Shown: positions 34,538-44,058 of the stretch, piece after piece
Position numbering within the stretch: position 1 is the first letter of the stretch
How the letters are laid out: every line of letters begins with the position of its first letter
Assembly (NCBI GenBank): GCA_045644765.1
Contig: JAZRHM010000029.1
Span: 5,998-69,997, forward strand
Direction: 5' to 3'
Source: JAFTYO01 sp045644765
Lineage (GTDB): Bacteria > Pseudomonadota > Alphaproteobacteria > RF32 > CAG-239
Length of the DNA: 64,000 nucleotides
The notes under the pieces: model-generated
The model's database searches: none
Told to the model about the DNA's origin: nothing
What the model saw: only the letters and a program-made list of their open reading frames with translations
Translations under genes and position numbers: made by a program

Positions 34538-35866
34538 TTATTCTTCTTCGACGGGACGCTCTTTTATAAGCATTCTCACGCGTTTGACACGCATTTTATT
34601 TGAGGAGACAACCTCATATTGACAATATTCGTCTTCAACTTTATCGCCAACTTTCGGAGCCCTTCCCAACAAAGTGAATACATAACCGCCGATTGTACTT
34701 TCATCACGTTCACAGCAGGGAAGTTCCATACATTCATATGCGTCTTCAACTAAAACTTTTCCGTCAAATTCGCAAATGCGTTCGTTTACCCTTAAGATTT
34801 CTTGGGCTTCAGCAACATCGTGTTCGTCCATGATGTCGCCAACAAGTTCTTCCAAGATATCTTCCATTGAAAGCATTCCGGCAGTTCCGCCATATTCATC
34901 AACCACAATGGCAACGTGAGTGTGTTTACGCATCATCAGGTGTAAAACTTCGGATACTGATTGATTTTCCGGAACAAATAAAATCTGTCTTGCGATTTTG
35001 TTTAAGCGTCCTTTTTCAAGTTTTTCTTCCGCATGCTCTAATAAATCTCTGATATGTATCATGCCTACAACATTATCTTTGTCTTTATCGCACAAAGGAT
35101 AACGAGTATGTTTTGAACGTTTTACCATGTTCATAACTTGTTCAAAGCTGTCATTTAGGAACAAACAACACATATCTTGTCTCGGTATCATAATTTCATG
35201 AGCGCATATTTCTGAAAAATCAATAGCGTTTTGGATTATGTCACGTTCTGTGTCATCAATCACGCCACCTCTTTGAGAAGCGTTTACGATGAGTTTTATC
35301 TCTTCTTCGGAGTGAGCCATTTCTTCTTCAGAAGCAGGTTGAACACCCATAAGGTGTAAAACCTTAAGAGTTACCATATCCAAAACCCATATAAACGGAT
35401 AGAATATACGTTTAAAAGTATACAAAGGATATGCAATAAGCAAAACAAAAGTTTCTGTTTTTTGGATTGCTAACGATTTTGGTATCAATTCGCCTAAAAC
35501 AACGTGCATGATTGTAATAAATGTAAAAGCAATACCAAAACTGACAGAATGTAACAAAATCGGGTTGTTTGCAAAGTAACCGCCCAGTATTTCTTCTAAA
35601 AGCTTAGAAACTGCGGGTTCACCAATCCATCCTAAGCCCAATGAGGCTAAGGTTATACCAAGTTGAATTGCACTCAAATATGAATCAAGATGTTCGGTGA
35701 TTTTTAAAGCAATTTTTGCTCTTTTATTGCCATTATGAGCCAATTCTTCAAGCTTGGTTTTACGAATTTTTACAATTGCAAACTCAGAAACTACGAAAAA
35801 AGCATTAAGTAAAACTAAAATTAAAACAAAAATTAAATTAAAAGTATAAATATAAGCTGAACTCAT
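34538..35866 (-). CDS. CNNM/CorC-HlyC family membrane protein with CBS pair
   Basis: 442 aa. Residues 1-200 are a DUF21/CNNM membrane domain with about four helices (NAFFVVSEFAIVKIRKTKLEEL). Two CBS domains follow (MIPRQDMCCLFLNDSFEQVM... and HTHVAIVVDEYGGTAGMLS). The C-terminal CorC_HlyC domain is at about 350-430. Relatives are linked to magnesium or cobalt efflux; the hemolysin name is historical. Single gene. Confidence 0.88.
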   Translation of the reverse strand: MSSAYIYTFNLIFVLILVLLNAFFVVSEFAIVKIRKTKLEELAHNGNKRAKIALKITEHLDSYLSAIQLGITLASLGLGWIGEPAVSKLLEEILGGYFANNPILLHSVSFGIAFTFITIMHVVLGELIPKSLAIQKTETFVLLIAYPLYTFKRIFYPFIWVLDMVTLKVLHLMGVQPASEEEMAHSEEEIKLIVNASQRGGVIDDTERDIIQNAIDFSEICAHEIMIPRQDMCCLFLNDSFEQVMNMVKRSKHTRYPLCDKDKDNVVGMIHIRDLLEHAEEKLEKGRLNKIARQILFVPENQSVSEVLHLMMRKHTHVAIVVDEYGGTAGMLSMEDILEELVGDIMDEHDVAEAQEILRVNERICEFDGKVLVEDAYECMELPCCERDESTIGGYVFTLLGRAPKVGDKVEDEYCQYEVVSSNKMRVKRVRMLIKERPVEEE

Positions 35867-35969
35867 TTATAAAACCTATGTTATTAAAACTTTTGGCATC
35901 ATATAATTATCTTTTGCCTTTGTCAATAAGGATTATTGTGTGAAACTAAGGGAATAAATTAAAGAATGG

Positions 35970-36086
35970 ATGTTAACTTTGCAAAATTACGTAAATTTAA
36001 GCTTAAAAACGGAACTTGAATGCGTGCTTAACAGAAAAACTAATCTTGTGGTTAAAGATTTGTATATCAATGGTCAGAAACGGTAG
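35970..36086 (+). other. 38-codon open frame, possible gene remnant
   Basis: ATG at 35970 to TAG at 36086. The stretch LKTELECVLNRKTNLVVKDL faintly resembles the C-terminal part of MNT-type nucleotidyltransferases (ELExxLGRKVDLV). No ribosome site is seen. The 227-base gap between the CBS gene and chpT holds nothing else I can support. It may be a relic or chance. Confidence 0.25.
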
Positions 36087-36093
36087 ACTTTGT

Positions 36094-36708
36094 TTAAGAA
36101 ATTTGCAACGACGCCTGATAATCGGTAAAGCTTAATTTTATTGATATGTTTGATTGTGTTAATATGTCTTGTAAGTAAAGTAAAGGAGCGTTTTGCGCCG
36201 GGTTTTCATCGCTGATGTTGCCGTTTAAGCAGTTTTGCAATGTGTTTAACTTTGATGCCGATAATATGTTTTCTGAAGTTGCCGTAAATTCGATACCAGT
36301 ATCGCCTTCTATTGCAGCGATTACTCCGCCTTTTATGAATATGTCAGATAAAACCATTATACTTAGCAACACAATTTTGTATAACTGCGGGGTTTTGATT
36401 TGTAAATTTAATTTAATGGGAAAATTTCTGTTTCCAATTGTTTGTACATATTCTGTTGCTATTAAGTTTAGTTCTTCGATGTTTTTTACAGTGGCATTAT
36501 TTAGACCAAATGCAAGGCGAAAAAATTTTAAGCGCGCTGATAAAACTTTTGAGCTTAATTCTAATATGGGTTTTACATCAGAAACGCTTTCCGGATCATC
36601 ATCCAAAAGTTCAACAGCGTTTGAAACAGCCCCTATGTTTCCGATTAAATCGTGGCTTATTCTGGTGCATATGAGTTCTGAAATTTGAAATGATAAATCT
36701 TTTGACAT
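36094..36708 (-). CDS. chpT: Histidine phosphotransferase ChpT-like protein
   Basis: 204 aa. The N-terminal dimerisation helix contains ICTRISHDLIGNIGAVSNAVELL, matching the ChpT phosphorylated His motif (SRLCHDLVGPVGAxxNGLELL). A degenerate ATPase-like fold follows. In alphaproteobacteria ChpT passes phosphate from CckA to CtrA and CpdR, controlling the cell cycle. The gene overlaps nothing and lies 9 bases after the secreted-protein gene at 36718-37743. Confidence 0.82.
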   Translation of the reverse strand: MSKDLSFQISELICTRISHDLIGNIGAVSNAVELLDDDPESVSDVKPILELSSKVLSARLKFFRLAFGLNNATVKNIEELNLIATEYVQTIGNRNFPIKLNLQIKTPQLYKIVLLSIMVLSDIFIKGGVIAAIEGDTGIEFTATSENILSASKLNTLQNCLNGNISDENPAQNAPLLYLQDILTQSNISIKLSFTDYQASLQIS

Positions 36709-36717
36709 GAAATTTTC

Positions 36718-37743
36718 CTAAAATGTGTATAAATCAGTATTCATAAAGCGTTGGTCTTCGCGGGACATTCTGGTGTAATCCAGCTCTTTTAACATTGTAT
36801 CTTCCAACAATAATAAGCCGGTAGCCGCTCTCATATAAGGTTTGTTTCCGCCAAGCCCCCATATAACATCTTGTTTGTTATCCGGTGTGCCATATTTTTG
36901 GTTTATTTTTTTCCAAAAATCATATATTTTTATATTGCGCAAATATAAAGCTTTAGGACTGTTTCCTGTTAAATTTGCTGCTTCTGTGCGATAAGTTATT
37001 TTGTATATTTTGTTACCTGTGAAATTACTTGTAAGATAAATATTGACGCTTTCTTTTGTGTCAAATTTATTAAACTCAACTTGAGAGATATATTCATGAT
37101 TGCTTTTTCGAGCTAACTGAATTACACAGTTGTTTAATCTTTCGTAACCGACAATACTGTTGTTACGACAAGTTTCTTCATTGCGCCATCTGATAAAATT
37201 TGGGATATCCATTTTCTGTGAGATTTTTTTATAACCTCTTTTGCTTAGAGCATCTTCGGCCTGTTTATAAGTCATCCTGAGCATTACACCTGAGATATCA
37301 AAAACTGACACATTTGATTTGGTGTTTCTGCCCTTACTTTCTTCTATCATGTTTGATAAAGGATTATCATTGTTTTCTGATTTTTTTCCGGCAAGTTCTT
37401 TGAGTGCGTTATAACCACTTCCTATCCAAGTTTGAACATCTGTTTTTTCATCGTTATTTTCGGAATTTTCTTTTAAATTGTCGGTAAGAGATTTTCTGGT
37501 ATTAAGTTTTACGACATCATTATCTTCTTTGTGTTGAGATTTAGTTTTTGCTTTTGGAGAAATTACTTGTGGATTTATTTTTATATCATTACCAAAAGCA
37601 TCGACTAATTCGTTATCAAAATTTAAATCATCATCCAGGATATTTTCATTTTGTTCTGTCGCATCAACTAAACTTGACGGACCTTGTGCATGTGCACACA
37701 AGGCGATAAATGAGAATGCAACTGATAAAAACAATCTTTTCAT
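36718..37743 (-). CDS. Secreted protein of unknown function
   Basis: 341 aa with a clear signal peptide (residues 1-19, ending CAHAQG). A disordered Asp/Asn/Lys-rich stretch (residues about 25-130) is followed by a globular domain from about 140 (GVMLRMTYKQAEDALSKRGYKK), with one Cys pair (ETCRNN... and LNNCVIQL). No family recognised. It precedes chpT by 9 bases and may be co-transcribed with it. Confidence 0.7.
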   Translation of the reverse strand: MKRLFLSVAFSFIALCAHAQGPSSLVDATEQNENILDDDLNFDNELVDAFGNDIKINPQVISPKAKTKSQHKEDNDVVKLNTRKSLTDNLKENSENNDEKTDVQTWIGSGYNALKELAGKKSENNDNPLSNMIEESKGRNTKSNVSVFDISGVMLRMTYKQAEDALSKRGYKKISQKMDIPNFIRWRNEETCRNNSIVGYERLNNCVIQLARKSNHEYISQVEFNKFDTKESVNIYLTSNFTGNKIYKITYRTEAANLTGNSPKALYLRNIKIYDFWKKINQKYGTPDNKQDVIWGLGGNKPYMRAATGLLLLEDTMLKELDYTRMSREDQRFMNTDLYTF

Positions 37744-37884
37744 GAATACTCCTATTTTAAACTGTCGTTCAGTATACTACCATATATACAATTAAAAAAA
37801 GTTTAATGAAAAGTGGGCAAAATTTATTTACAAAAGATAAAAAAGAAGCTAAAAGTACATAAATTTTGTAAAGGGAACAGATAT

Positions 37885-39240
37885 ATGATGGAACAGACAA
37901 TAACAGTTATTGGTGCCGGCCTTGCTGGTAGCGAAGCTGCTTGGCAACTTGCAGAACGGGGTGTGAAAGTTAGAATTTATGATATGAAGCCTCAAAAGAT
38001 GTCCCCAGCTCATAAGAGTGAGCATTTTGCTGAGCTTGTTTGTTCAAACTCATTTCGTTCTGATGATTATGAACATAATGCCGTAGGCCTTTTACATGAA
38101 GAAATGCGCCGCTTCGGATCGATTGTAATGGAGTCTGCTCAAAAAAATAAGGTTCCGGCAGGAGGCGCTTTAGCCGTTGACAGAAACTCTTTTGCAGAAT
38201 TTATCAGTAATAAACTTAAAAATCATAAAAATATCGAAATTATAAATGAAGAAATTACTCGGTTACCTGATGCTGATGACGGATTATGTATAGTTGCAAC
38301 GGGACCGCTTACATCTGAATCTTTAGCAGAAGATTTATTGAAAAAGATTGATAATCAGACGCTTTCTTTTTATGATGCTATTGCACCGGTTGTCTATACT
38401 GAAAGTATCGATTTTTCAAAAGCATGGTACCAATCAAGATATGATAAAGGAGAAAGTAAAGACTATATAAATTGTCCGATGAATAAGGAGCAATATTATA
38501 GTTTTGTGGAAGAGCTGTTAAATGCTCAAAAAGTTGAATTTCATGAATTTGAAAAACCGGAATATTTTGACGGTTGTCTGCCGATAGAAGTGATGGCAGA
38601 GCGTGGGTGTGATACACTTGTTTTCGGTCCTATGAAACCTGTTGGTTTGACCAATCCGAACAGTGATGAGAAACCATTTGCAGTTGTTCAATTACGTCAA
38701 GACAATAAGGATGATACTTTACGTAATATAGTAGGATTTCAGACGAAACTAAAATATGGCGAACAAGAACGTATTTTTAGGCTTATTCCAGGACTTGAAA
38801 AAGCTGAATTTGCAAGATTGGGAGGGATTCATAAAAATACATTTATTAAAAGCCCGGTTTTATTAAATGAATTTTTGCAATTAAAAAAATATCCGCATAT
38901 TATGTTTGCCGGACAAATTACCGGCTGTGAAGGGTATGTGGAAAGTGCTTGCATCGGTTTATTGGCCGGCTATTTTGCGTCTTGTTTGCTGAAACATAAG
39001 AAACCTGTTTTGCCTCCGATTACGACGGCGATGGGTTCTATGCTGAGACATCTTCAAGATGTTACTGATATTGAAAATTATCAACCAATGAATATTAATT
39101 TCGGTTTATTTCCGACAGTTGAAGTTCAAATTACACCAAATGGTAAAAAGCGTAAACTTAAAGGAATTGATCGTAAAGAATATTATTGTAAAAGAGCATT
39201 AGAAGATTGTGACGCATGGCTGGAGAAACTTAATGAATAA
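37885..39240 (+). CDS. trmFO: tRNA m5U54 methyltransferase, folate-dependent
   Basis: 451 aa from the ATG at 37885 (AAAGGGA upstream). FAD-binding GAGLAGSEAAWQLAERGVKV, then KSEHFAELVCSNSFRSD and, near the end, GCEGYVESACIGL with the conserved Cys. TrmFO makes 5-methyluridine at position 54 of tRNAs using methylene-tetrahydrofolate and FAD. It is the usual enzyme in alphaproteobacteria and Firmicutes, in place of TrmA. A longer frame from 37813 has no ribosome site. Confidence 0.95.
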   Translation: MMEQTITVIGAGLAGSEAAWQLAERGVKVRIYDMKPQKMSPAHKSEHFAELVCSNSFRSDDYEHNAVGLLHEEMRRFGSIVMESAQKNKVPAGGALAVDRNSFAEFISNKLKNHKNIEIINEEITRLPDADDGLCIVATGPLTSESLAEDLLKKIDNQTLSFYDAIAPVVYTESIDFSKAWYQSRYDKGESKDYINCPMNKEQYYSFVEELLNAQKVEFHEFEKPEYFDGCLPIEVMAERGCDTLVFGPMKPVGLTNPNSDEKPFAVVQLRQDNKDDTLRNIVGFQTKLKYGEQERIFRLIPGLEKAEFARLGGIHKNTFIKSPVLLNEFLQLKKYPHIMFAGQITGCEGYVESACIGLLAGYFASCLLKHKKPVLPPITTAMGSMLRHLQDVTDIENYQPMNINFGLFPTVEVQITPNGKKRKLKGIDRKEYYCKRALEDCDAWLEKLNE

Positions 39241-39346
39241 TTTTTTAATTATGCTCTCAAAGGTTGACTTAAGTGTAATATTGTTTTATGTTGTTTTAAG
39301 GTAGCTCTTTGTAAGAGTGAGGGTGTTAAAAATAGAGGGCGTTTAG

Positions 39347-40180
39347 ATGAGTTCTATCGGTAAGCTAGTCAGGAAATCGCAAGCGGTGATGTTTTGGTGT
39401 ATGCGGGTGTTGCCCAAAGCTAAGAGAGAGGCTGTTTATACATTATATGCTTTTTGTAAGCATATTGATAATGTAATTGACGGTAACTTAGATAAAGAAG
39501 AAAAATTAGAAATTTTTAAGGCTTGGCAAGAAGAACTTATAAATATTTATGATAAAAAAGTTCCGCTCAGTAATATAGGGCGCAAAATTTATAAAAATTG
39601 TATGCGTTTCAAGATATGTAAAGAAGATTTTAAACAAATTTTATCTTCAGCTATGATGAATTTTCCGGAATATATTAAAGCGCCTGATTATGAAAATTTT
39701 TATAAATATTGTTATGGATTAGTAGAAATTCCAATGTATATAACCTTGTCTATTATGGGTGTTTTAGATGAGAAGCAAAGAAGAGAATTATCTCAAAACT
39801 TTGGTCGTGCAATATTTATTACAGATGTTTTAAAAGACATTAAAGACGATGCTATGCGTGGTCGTCTATATCTTCCTGTAGAGTTGCTAAAGCAAGCAAA
39901 TATTACTTCGAAAGATCCTTTAACTGTGGTTACGGATAAAAATTTAATATCTGTAAGGGAAACTTTATCTCGTGATGTTTCGGTTTGTTTTGAAAAAGCT
40001 TTTGATACATTACAATGTACCGATAGAAAAATAACAAGACCACTTAGGTTTATTTTGCATATTTATAAACGATATTTTGATATTATGCAAAATAGAGGAT
40101 GGGAAATTATATCTCCTAAACCGATTATTGGTTTTAAGGATAAGGTGGCAATTGTATATAAAGTTGTTTTTGATAAATAA
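39347..40180 (+). CDS. Squalene/phytoene synthase family protein
   Basis: 277 aa, the size of HpnC/HpnD/CrtB proteins. The first Asp-rich site is weakened (YAFCKHIDNVIDG in place of DDVVD). The second is kept as ITDVLKDIKDDAMRGRLYLP (usual NILRDVxEDxxxGRxYLP). It could join two farnesyl or geranylgeranyl diphosphates. No hopanoid or carotenoid gene is nearby, so the substrate and activity are uncertain. Confidence 0.8.
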   Translation: MSSIGKLVRKSQAVMFWCMRVLPKAKREAVYTLYAFCKHIDNVIDGNLDKEEKLEIFKAWQEELINIYDKKVPLSNIGRKIYKNCMRFKICKEDFKQILSSAMMNFPEYIKAPDYENFYKYCYGLVEIPMYITLSIMGVLDEKQRRELSQNFGRAIFITDVLKDIKDDAMRGRLYLPVELLKQANITSKDPLTVVTDKNLISVRETLSRDVSVCFEKAFDTLQCTDRKITRPLRFILHIYKRYFDIMQNRGWEIISPKPIIGFKDKVAIVYKVVFDK

Positions 40181-40269
40181 TATCTTGTTATAAATTAATA
40201 AAAAACACTTTATTATAGTATTATATGTTATATCCTTTCGTTAGTGTGACTAATATGAAAGGAAATTTA

Positions 40270-41160
40270 ATGTTAAAGTTTTATAATCTTATATTACTTT
40301 CTACAGTTTTGATGTTGCCGTCAATTAATGTGATGGCTGAAGAAACCGGTAATGTAGTTGAAGAAGCTCCAAAAAGCTCATTAAAAGCAAATTTAAATCG
40401 TATAGCTTTACAATATAACCAAAATAGTGTTACCAATAAAGATGAGGAAGATAATTATCCAGGTAGTTTCAGTTCTGATGAGCAAGAAGTTTTTACAGGT
40501 ATATTTGATGGAAATATTGAATATGCTACAGATAATATGGTTTGGCTAAACAGCTTGTTTATGGAATATGGTGAAAGTAAGACCACAGAAGATGGTGAAA
40601 CTACAAAAAGTGAAAACGCAGATAAGATTTTATTTACAACAGATTATACTCATAAACTTTGGCAGTTGGAAGAAGGTATTGTAGGTCCTTTTGTTAATTT
40701 AGGCTATCAAACTGAATTTACAACTTTTACGGCTGACGATGGTGATGATTACAGAACCAAAATATTGCGGGGTAAAACAGGTGTAAAATTATACGATGGA
40801 AAGCATTTTAAAGAATTATATGCAGCGATAGTTGAAGAAGCTGATTTTACCTATGGTGATACAAATATGAAAACAGGTGCTGAAATAGGTTATAGATTTG
40901 AGTATGATATCAGAGAAGATATGCAATTTGTTTCATCAGGTTATTATCGTCACTTTTTTGAGTATGGTAAATATGAAAGAACCGATTATAAATATGAATT
41001 AGAAACGAATAATCGTATTGATGTGGCTATAATAAACGGCTTATCATTTGCACCTTTTGTAAATTATCATCTCGCTAAAACAAGAGGAGCTGAAAAAAGT
41101 AGAAGTGATACAACGGTTGGCCTATCTTTGGGTTATAAAACTAATTATCAATTTTGGTAA
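40270..41160 (+). CDS. Outer-membrane beta-barrel protein (DUF3078-like)
   Basis: 296 aa from the ATG at 40270, after AAAGGAAA. Signal peptide at residues 1-23 (ending VMA). The mature part alternates polar and aromatic residues in about ten predicted beta strands and ends NYQFW, the terminal aromatic needed for BAM insertion. It is close in style to DUF3078 or salt-induced outer-membrane proteins. A terminator follows. Function unknown. Confidence 0.75.
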   Translation: MLKFYNLILLSTVLMLPSINVMAEETGNVVEEAPKSSLKANLNRIALQYNQNSVTNKDEEDNYPGSFSSDEQEVFTGIFDGNIEYATDNMVWLNSLFMEYGESKTTEDGETTKSENADKILFTTDYTHKLWQLEEGIVGPFVNLGYQTEFTTFTADDGDDYRTKILRGKTGVKLYDGKHFKELYAAIVEEADFTYGDTNMKTGAEIGYRFEYDIREDMQFVSSGYYRHFFEYGKYERTDYKYELETNNRIDVAIINGLSFAPFVNYHLAKTRGAEKSRSDTTVGLSLGYKTNYQFW

Positions 41161-41176
41161 AATAGCTGAACTAAAT

Positions 41177-41209
41177 AAACCTCCATTGTTACAATGGGGG
41201 TTTATTTAC
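41177..41209 (+). terminator. Terminator of the outer-membrane protein gene
   Basis: AAACCTCCATTG / CAATGGGGGTTT stem (one G-U) with a 3-base loop and a T-rich tail. Confidence 0.85.
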
Positions 41210-41211
41210 AA

Positions 41212-41239
41212 AAAAGAACCGTCGCTAACAGCGACGGTT
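41212..41239 (-). terminator. Terminator of the 58-aa gene
   Basis: AACCGTCGC / GCGACGGTT perfect stem. On the minus strand it runs into TCTTTTTT. Confidence 0.8.
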
Positions 41240-41260
41240 TGTATAGTATATGAAGTTTTG

Positions 41261-41437
41261 CTACGATTGTCTCTCTTTACTCTTATCCATATCAGCTTTG
41301 GAGTTGTTATTAGTTGAACGAGCGTATTCTTCAGCTAATTTACCAACAGAAACTTTTTCCTGCATAAAGCGCATTCCTGTAAGCATGGACTTACGTCTGA
41401 AGTCTTGTGCTTTTTTCAATGAAATCTCGTTTACCAT
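41261..41437 (-). CDS. Small basic protein, 58 aa
   Basis: Starts ATG at 41437, preceded by AAAGGAG at a good distance, and ends TAG at 41261. The sequence opens MVNEISLKKAQDFRRKSML and continues GMRFMQEKVSVGKLAEEYAR. It is charged, likely helical, with no membrane segment. Its own terminator follows. The strong ribosome site and terminator make it a likely real gene. No family recognised. Confidence 0.65.
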   Translation of the reverse strand: MVNEISLKKAQDFRRKSMLTGMRFMQEKVSVGKLAEEYARSTNNNSKADMDKSKERQS

Positions 41438-41551
41438 GACTATTCTCCTTTAGCCAAAATTTATTATTAGTGTCAATATAACATAGTTTTTAAAAGCTGT
41501 CAAGTATATGTAACAAAAATATTACAAAATAGTGTATTTTTTTATTACATA

Positions 41552-43987
41552 TTATTTTCCTAAACATCCTTGAGTTTCTTTTGCATACTTAACATAATAC
41601 TTATAGTATTCATCCAAATTTTTTGAAACCAAATAATTTACCGTGCCTTTAGGATATTTACCGTTTTTGTCCGGAACTCCGGCAGGTACACCTGTTAAAA
41701 TCTCGATTCCATCATCTACTGTATCGACGGCATATATATGGAACATGTTATTTTCTACAGCTTCAACGATTTCTTCTTTAAGCATTAGGTTGTTAACATT
41801 TGTTGCTGGTATAATAACACCTTGTTTGCCGGTTAATCCATTGTATTTGCATACTTCAAAGAAACCTTCAATTTTTTCGTTTACTCCCCCTATGGGTTGG
41901 ATTTCTCCGAATTGATTGATTGATCCGGTAACAGCAATGCTTTGTTTGATAGGTAATTCTGAAATTGCTGAAAGTAGGCAGTAGTACTCGGTAGAAGATG
42001 CGCTGTCACCGTCTACACCACCATATGATTGCTCAAATACGATTGATGCTGATAATGACAATGGCTTATGTTTTGCGAATCTGTTAGAAAGAAGTGCTTG
42101 TAAAATAAGAACACCCTTAGTATGTATAGGCCCACTCATTTCAATTTCGCGTTCAATGTTTACAAATTCGCCTTTTCCCATTCGAACTTGAGTGGTAATA
42201 CGCGCTGGTTTTCCGAAAGAATTGCGCGAGAAATTGTATACAACCAATCCGTTTATTTGTCCGATGCGTTCCCCTTGTACATCCATTAAGATTGTACCTT
42301 TATCAATTTGTTCAAGCATGGCTTTATTTACTCGATCGCTACGGTAGATTTGAGCGCTAATGGCTTGAATGATATGATTTTTACCAATTTGTTTGGCGTT
42401 AGATTTCCTAGCCCAATAATCGGCTTCTCTAAGTAAGTCGCCAATAGAAGCTATATGAGCCGTTAATTTTTCAGAATCGTCTGCCAGACGTGATGAATAT
42501 TCAATAACTTTGGCAACAGCTTGTTTATTTAATGAACGAATTTTTTTCTTTTTAGATAAAGAACCGATAAGCTTTGCATATTCAATTTCATTTTCATCTG
42601 TTCTATCCATAACAATACCAAAATCGGCAACCACCTTAAAATAATCAGAAAAATCGGGATCACGTTCAGCTAAAAGTTCATAAAGCTCTTCATCTCCGGT
42701 TAAAATGATTTTTACATCTAAAGGTATTGGTTCCGGATCGAGAGAAATTGTTGTGAAGCTTGTTTCATCACTGGGTGATTCGATTTTTATATTTTTTGAA
42801 GCTAAGGCTCTCTTTAAGGAATCCCAAGCATATGGTTGGATTAAGAGTTTTCTGGCATCAATTAACAAGAATCCTCCATTTGCTTGATGTAATGCTCCGG
42901 ATTTAATTAAAGTAAAATCTGTTAAAAGAGCACCGTATTGTTGAACTCTTTCGACTTTTCCTACTAAGTTTCCTTGTGTGGGATGATCTAATAAAACTAT
43001 TGGAGCTCCTGATTTAGGAGTGTTTTTTATAATTACATTCACCTTGAATTTAGCAAATTTGTCTTCGTCATTTTTATTCATGCGACTTAAAAGTTGATTT
43101 AGAGGATCTTCGTCATTGCCGGCATTCTGAGGCTGAGTGTCTGGCATAAACTCATCAATACTGTCAATTATGTTTTTTTGCACATTTCTTAAAAAATCAA
43201 TAGCTCCTTTAAATTTTTTATATTTCAACTTTAATTCGTCTATAGGCTTGGTTATCAGATTTTTTGCCATTTTTTCGCGTAAACGCTCAATTTCAAGGCG
43301 TTGCTTTTCTTCCCATAAAGGTAATTCTTGAGAAGTGTTCTCTATTTCAGTTTGCATGGCGTTCAAGTCAGCTGTTATTTTTTGTTTATCTTCAGGTGAA
43401 AGTTGTTCAAAAGCTTCCGGACTTAACACTTCTCCATCTTTTACCGGTGCAACAACAATTCCAACAGGCATGTGTAATAAAGATACACTTTTACCACGAG
43501 CTTTTTTCTGTAAAATTTTTATATAATCATCCTTTTTGCTTTTATATTTCTGCCTAATGATCTCCAAGGCTGCTTTATATTCTTCACTATCGGGGATGGT
43601 TGGAATATAATTTCTTAATTCATCTATCAAGTCGTCAACATCTTTAGCAAACTCTGTGGCAATTCCTGCCTCAAAATATATAGCATTTGGTTTATGTGGT
43701 TCCTCAAAATTATAAACATATGCCCAATCATTTGGGGTGGGGCGTAAAACAGCTTCTTTTTCCAAAATACGTTTAACCAAACTCATTTTACCTGTTCCTT
43801 CAGGACCGAAACAAAATAAGTTATATCCTTTTGATTTGATATTTATTCCAAGTTCTACAGCACTTATAGCTCTATCTTGACCTAATGCTGACAAGCGTTC
43901 TTCTAAATCGGCTGTTGAATTAAAGTCAAATTTTGAAGGGTCGCATTTTCTGTAAAGCTGTTCCGTTGATAATTTTGTTATAGCCAT
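41552..43987 (-). CDS. Lon-like ATP-dependent protease (LonB/AAA_32 type)
   Basis: 811 aa. An N-terminal AAA module has Walker A FGPEGTGKMSL. A long coiled helical insert lies at residues about 140-290. The C-terminal S16 Lon protease domain has the catalytic Ser in GGVDGDSASSTEYY and Lys in PIGGVNEKIEGFF. It lacks the canonical LonA N-terminal domain. It probably degrades damaged or regulatory proteins. A single gene with a short leader. Confidence 0.88.
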   Translation of the reverse strand: MAITKLSTEQLYRKCDPSKFDFNSTADLEERLSALGQDRAISAVELGINIKSKGYNLFCFGPEGTGKMSLVKRILEKEAVLRPTPNDWAYVYNFEEPHKPNAIYFEAGIATEFAKDVDDLIDELRNYIPTIPDSEEYKAALEIIRQKYKSKKDDYIKILQKKARGKSVSLLHMPVGIVVAPVKDGEVLSPEAFEQLSPEDKQKITADLNAMQTEIENTSQELPLWEEKQRLEIERLREKMAKNLITKPIDELKLKYKKFKGAIDFLRNVQKNIIDSIDEFMPDTQPQNAGNDEDPLNQLLSRMNKNDEDKFAKFKVNVIIKNTPKSGAPIVLLDHPTQGNLVGKVERVQQYGALLTDFTLIKSGALHQANGGFLLIDARKLLIQPYAWDSLKRALASKNIKIESPSDETSFTTISLDPEPIPLDVKIILTGDEELYELLAERDPDFSDYFKVVADFGIVMDRTDENEIEYAKLIGSLSKKKKIRSLNKQAVAKVIEYSSRLADDSEKLTAHIASIGDLLREADYWARKSNAKQIGKNHIIQAISAQIYRSDRVNKAMLEQIDKGTILMDVQGERIGQINGLVVYNFSRNSFGKPARITTQVRMGKGEFVNIEREIEMSGPIHTKGVLILQALLSNRFAKHKPLSLSASIVFEQSYGGVDGDSASSTEYYCLLSAISELPIKQSIAVTGSINQFGEIQPIGGVNEKIEGFFEVCKYNGLTGKQGVIIPATNVNNLMLKEEIVEAVENNMFHIYAVDTVDDGIEILTGVPAGVPDKNGKYPKGTVNYLVSKNLDEYYKYYVKYAKETQGCLGK

Positions 43988-44058
43988 AGTGTAAAATCCT
44001 TTTGCATTTTAATTTATAATTTGTATAATTATATGGGTAAAAAACTAATTTAGTGTAA

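Noticed and set aside
37813..37884. Upstream extension of trmFO
   Set aside because: The extra Lys-rich residues are not in the family and the ATG at 37885 has a ribosome site.
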